NCBI RefSeq assembly: GCF_019649055.1 | Contig: NW_026570709.1 | Coordinates: 1-16,457 of the forward strand | DNA length: 16,457 bases | Source of the DNA: Paramacrobiotus metropolitanus | Taxonomy: Eukaryota; Tardigrada; Eutardigrada; Parachela; Macrobiotidae | Direction: 5' to 3' | In this document: positions 14,181 to 16,457 of the stretch, piece after piece | Position numbering within the stretch: position 1 is the first letter of the stretch | Layout: each line of letters starts with the position of its first letter | Position numbers and translations under genes: made by a program | The notes under the pieces: model-generated | Told to the model about the DNA's origin: nothing | Database searches by the model: none | The model's input: the letters and a program-made list of their open reading frames with translations, nothing else

Positions 14181-15895
14181 TTATTGTATTTTATTCGGTA
14201 CAAGATTTCATTCCACAACTGGTAATGAACTTCGTATTTCGATCTCGTTTGGGCATCTGCTAAATGTTCGAGTTCATCAATGATCATTGCAAGGTGAGGA
14301 TCTTTCAGCTGCTTATTTCGGAGCTGCAAGTTCGAGTCATCTTCTTCTTCCTCATCTCCTTGCAGGTTGACGATGCGAAGAGTTGCGGTGCTGAGGTCCT
14401 TCCAGTCCGTGATGACTTTGCATCGCGGTAGCGGTTTATGTTGGTTATCCTTCTTTTTAGGAAATCTCAGTAGCTTGATCGGGCATTCAGTAAGAGCTCG
14501 TACACGGTTAACGTTAATCGTTGATTCAGCCGGCTCATTCGCCGTAGCCGGATCATCTTTGACTCGCTTCTCTCGCTCTTCGGCCATCTGTACGAACAGT
14601 TGCCACACTTCAACTGCCGGTTCTTTTATGTCGTACTCTTTTTTAATGTCTTCGACGTTCGGGATCTCATCAAATTCTTCATCATGGCATGTCGGGCCTT
14701 CAATTGGTGTCCTCGATAATGCATCCGCGTTGTCGCAGTACTTTCCCGGTTTGTACTCGATCTTGAACTGATGACCTTGTAATGCCATCGCCCATCTCGT
14801 AAGTCGCGGATTTATGCCGACTTTATTCGTTTCCGACCTCAGCAAGTTCGTCAATGCTTGATGATCTGTTCGTACGGTGAACTCGGAGTAATCGATGTAT
14901 GATTTGAACTTTCTGACGGCAAACACAACCGCCAGACGCTCCCATTCAGTTACACTGTAGTTCTGTTCAGCTCCATGTAAGACGCGGCTCGCATAGGCAA
15001 TTGGATGACCTTCTTGTGATAGTACCGCTCCAATTCCTTCTTTGCTCGCGTCGCATTTGATTACTGTTGGCTTAGCTGGATCGAATTTCGCTAAGACTGG
15101 TCCTTTGCATGGCAACTTTTTCAAGTTGTCGATTTCCTTCGTATGAACTTCTGTCCAGTCCTTTCGCACATGTTTATCGTTTCGCAACAGCTCATATAAG
15201 TGGCAGGTTTGCTGCGCATATCCAGCTATGAACTTCCGATAATAGTTCGCAAGTCCGAGAAACGATCTCAGCTGCCGTTCAGTCTGAGGTCGTTTGAACT
15301 CGGATTCTGCAGTGATCTTTTCGGGATCCATTCGAACTCCGTTTTCGCTGAGTATATGACCCAGGAATCCCATCTCTCGCATTCCAAATTCACATTTTGT
15401 CAGTTTAATGGTGAAACCTGCTTCAACCAAACTTTGAAGGATATTCCTCATGTTTTGCATGAAAATCTCCCAAGTTTTTCCAGCAAAAATGACATCATCG
15501 ATGTACCCAAAGACACGGCCCTTTCGCTTTGCCTTGGATAGTACTCTGTCCATACACAGTTGAAATGTTGCAGGTCCATTACAGACTCCAAACGGCATCC
15601 TTTTAAACGGATACATGCCATCTTGTGTTACAAAGGTCGTTTTATTAATCGATTCCGGATCCATCGGTATCTGCCAGAATCCACTTTGCAGATCCATCTT
15701 CCCGTAGTACCTGTTGCTTGCACAAGCATCTAGCAACTCATCTGGATTCGGTTGCGGATAATTATTTTTCTTCGTTAACTTATTCAGCATAATGTAATTG
15801 ACGCAGAATCTCGTGCCCATTGTCCCGTCACCGTTCTTTTTCGCAGCCAGCACGACTGGGAAGCTCCAATCGGCATCTGATGGCTCGATGACGTC
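14171..15895 (-). CDS. pol: reverse transcriptase and RNase H
   Basis: RT copies the element's RNA into DNA, and RNase H removes the RNA strand. Residue numbers are from codon 15853. RT motifs: KMDLQSGFWQI (Asp54), the FKRMPFGVCNGPATFQ block (83-98), YIDD (117-120), LTKCEFG (151-157), FLGHILSENGV (163-173) and the connecting SFLGLANYYRKFI (197-209). RNase H, Ty3 type: IKCDASKEGIGAVL (Asp268), TEWERLAVV (Glu305), VRTDHQAL (Asp330) and DNADALSR (Asp377), so all four acidic residues are present. About 170 further charged residues lead to integrase. It has no ATG start of its own, being the middle of a polyprotein, and it ends at TAG 14171 after KYNKGD. Confidence 0.92.
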   Translation of the reverse strand, partial: DVIEPSDADWSFPVVLAAKKNGDGTMGTRFCVNYIMLNKLTKKNNYPQPNPDELLDACASNRYYGKMDLQSGFWQIPMDPESINKTTFVTQDGMYPFKRMPFGVCNGPATFQLCMDRVLSKAKRKGRVFGYIDDVIFAGKTWEIFMQNMRNILQSLVEAGFTIKLTKCEFGMREMGFLGHILSENGVRMDPEKITAESEFKRPQTERQLRSFLGLANYYRKFIAGYAQQTCHLYELLRNDKHVRKDWTEVHTKEIDNLKKLPCKGPVLAKFDPAKPTVIKCDASKEGIGAVLSQEGHPIAYASRVLHGAEQNYSVTEWERLAVVFAVRKFKSYIDYSEFTVRTDHQALTNLLRSETNKVGINPRLTRWAMALQGHQFKIEYKPGKYCDNADALSRTPIEGPTCHDEEFDEIPNVEDIKKEYDIKEPAVEVWQLFVQMAEEREKRVKDDPATANEPAESTINVNRVRALTECPIKLLRFPKKKDNQHKPLPRCKVITDWKDLSTATLRIVNLQGDEEEEDDSNLQLRNKQLKDPHLAMIIDELEHLADAQTRSKYEVHYQLWNEILYRIKYNKGD

Positions 15896-16456
15896 CTACG
15901 CCAGCATCTCTTCGATGTGCTTCGTTATAAATTCGCGACCTGTCCAGTTAGTTCTGGCGGGATTGCATTTCACTGGTTTCGCGTCTCCCGTGTCAATTAC
16001 ATGGGTGATCCCTTTTTCATCGCCATATGGTTTTTTTGATGTGGGAAGCACCTTCCAGAACTCCCAGAATGCGTTGTAGACATCATTCTTCTGTTTTTGT
16101 GTGAGATCAGGTCCGAGTTTCAGATTCCCGATGATCTTCGTCAACTCGGTTTTCGTTAGATCGTCCACTTCGGGATCGAAAAGCACGTTCCTTACTGTGC
16201 TAGTATTGATCTGGACGTTCTCCATATGATCATACGGCTCAACGTAGCCGAGGAACTGACCTTTCTTAACAACTTGCCGTTTAATGCTATGGTTAGCGAT
16301 GACCAGATCAAAGTGCTTTCCTCTATGATCGGTCACTCCTGCTAACGGTTGAACATCTGTTTCCACTTGAAAGACGGGTGTAAACATCAGCTTCTCTTTA
16401 GCTGGTACGAATCGTCCCATTCTGACTTTTACACGGGTGCAGACAGATGGTTTTAA
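15896..16456 (-). CDS. pol: protease-RT linker and start of RT
   Basis: This is open from the window edge (LKPSVCTRVKVR, then MGRFVPAKEKLMF) to TAG 15896. It corresponds to the segment between aspartic protease and RT of Ty3/gypsy Pol (VVKKGQFLGYVEPYDHM; LTQKQKNDVYNAFWEFWKVL; HVIDTGDAKPVKCNPARTNW). The last part is the usual lead-in to RT, where Pol polyproteins have a His/Thr-x-Ile-x-Thr-Gly stretch and then the primer-grip side of the fingers. It ends EFITKHIEEMLA at the stop. The frame after the stop (DVIEPSDADWSFPVV) is the direct continuation of RT. Confidence 0.8.
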   Translation of the reverse strand, partial: LKPSVCTRVKVRMGRFVPAKEKLMFTPVFQVETDVQPLAGVTDHRGKHFDLVIANHSIKRQVVKKGQFLGYVEPYDHMENVQINTSTVRNVLFDPEVDDLTKTELTKIIGNLKLGPDLTQKQKNDVYNAFWEFWKVLPTSKKPYGDEKGITHVIDTGDAKPVKCNPARTNWTGREFITKHIEEMLA

Positions 16457-16457
16457 G

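Larger units (their letters stand above)
12300..16456 (-). pseudogene. pol of a Ty3/gypsy-type LTR retroelement, partial and inactivated
   Basis: The pol reading runs from the window edge to TAA 12300. Domain order RT, RNase H, integrase is that of Ty3/gypsy (Metaviridae), not Ty1/copia, where integrase comes first. Protease and gag would lie beyond 16457. Three lesions prevent a full product: TAG 15896 near the N-terminal end of RT, a frameshift at 14171-14180 between RNase H and integrase, and TGA within a 30-bp duplication at the end of the integrase core. All catalytic residues of RT, RNase H and integrase remain readable. The copy is therefore decayed but recent enough to be clear. Confidence 0.9.
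2182..16457 (-). mobile_element. Large Ty3/gypsy-type LTR retroelement, 5' part outside the window
   Basis: Pol, genes 1 and 2 and the downstream remnant all lie on one strand with short spacers and similar composition, distinct from the AT-rich flank. The shared type of decay (isolated nonsense changes, few indels) supports one insertion of one age. The low-coordinate limit is set at a candidate AATAAA and is uncertain. LTRs, primer-binding site, gag and protease are not visible. If gag and LTRs have usual sizes, the full element would exceed 18 kb. Confidence 0.7.

Noticed and set aside
3375-15898. A variant genetic code with TAG/TAA read as glutamine
   Set aside because: Nine in-frame TAR codons fit Gln positions and the presumed true ends are often TGA, which is tempting. 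But CAG and CAA are used far more often for Gln throughout, whereas reassigned genomes use TAR heavily. Two TGAs and two frameshifts also interrupt genes, so ordinary decay explains it better.
1-16457. CRISPR arrays, tRNA or rRNA genes
   Set aside because: No regularly spaced identical repeats, tRNA cloverleaf or rRNA-like sequence was noticed on either strand.

Overview
The window looks like eukaryotic, probably metazoan, genomic DNA holding most of one large, decayed Ty3/gypsy-type LTR retroelement in reverse orientation. Everything from position 16457 down to about 2200 reads on the minus strand. The left 2 kb is AT-rich and gene-free, and carries a short inverted-repeat (MITE-like) element. 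Nothing bacterial is present: there are no ribosome-binding-site operons, and the spacers have splice-site-like motifs, CCAAT/TATA-like motifs and AATAAA. The host cannot be named. The compact intron-like sequence and AT-rich flank would suit a nematode or similar small invertebrate, but that is a guess.

Layout along the element (minus strand, high to low coordinates). (1) 16456-12300: pol, cut by the window edge. It holds the protease-RT linker, reverse transcriptase, RNase H, an HHCC/DD35E integrase and a long charged tail. It is broken by an in-frame TAG (15896), a frameshift (14171-14180) and a TGA inside a 30-bp tandem duplication (13391-13445). Gag, protease and the 5' LTR would lie beyond 16457. 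(2) 12184-6717: 'gene 1', about 1,820 codons, not recognised. It has a Pro/Gly-rich N-terminus, a folded alpha/beta region, an acidic stretch, Lys-rich tails and up to four winged-helix-like modules. It is interrupted by two TAGs and one frameshift. (3) 6716-6339: a spacer with three hairpins that share a loop motif. (4) 6338-3375: 'gene 2', 988 codons in one unbroken frame but with seven in-frame stops. It has an Ala/Gln repeat, a four-Cys zinc-ribbon-like site, coiled coils, an SR/ER-rich basic block and a helical C-terminal region. (5) 3374-2787: a remnant that may be a third coding region. (6) About 2700-1900: a possible 3' LTR or promoter/polyadenylation region. (7) 1758-924: the MITE-like element in flanking DNA.

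The point of most interest is that the element appears to carry two very large, unrecognised genes between integrase and its 3' end, where other elements have nothing or an env gene. Neither shows a signal peptide or membrane segment. Gene 1 looks like a nuclear or chromatin-type protein and gene 2 like an RNA-binding, SR-rich protein. Intron-like acceptors just upstream of both starts suggest that they were expressed from spliced subgenomic RNAs, as retroviral accessory genes are. Nearly all disabling changes are single-base nonsense changes of the CAG/CAA-to-TAG/TAA or CGA/TGG-to-TGA kind, so the copy is dead but fairly young.
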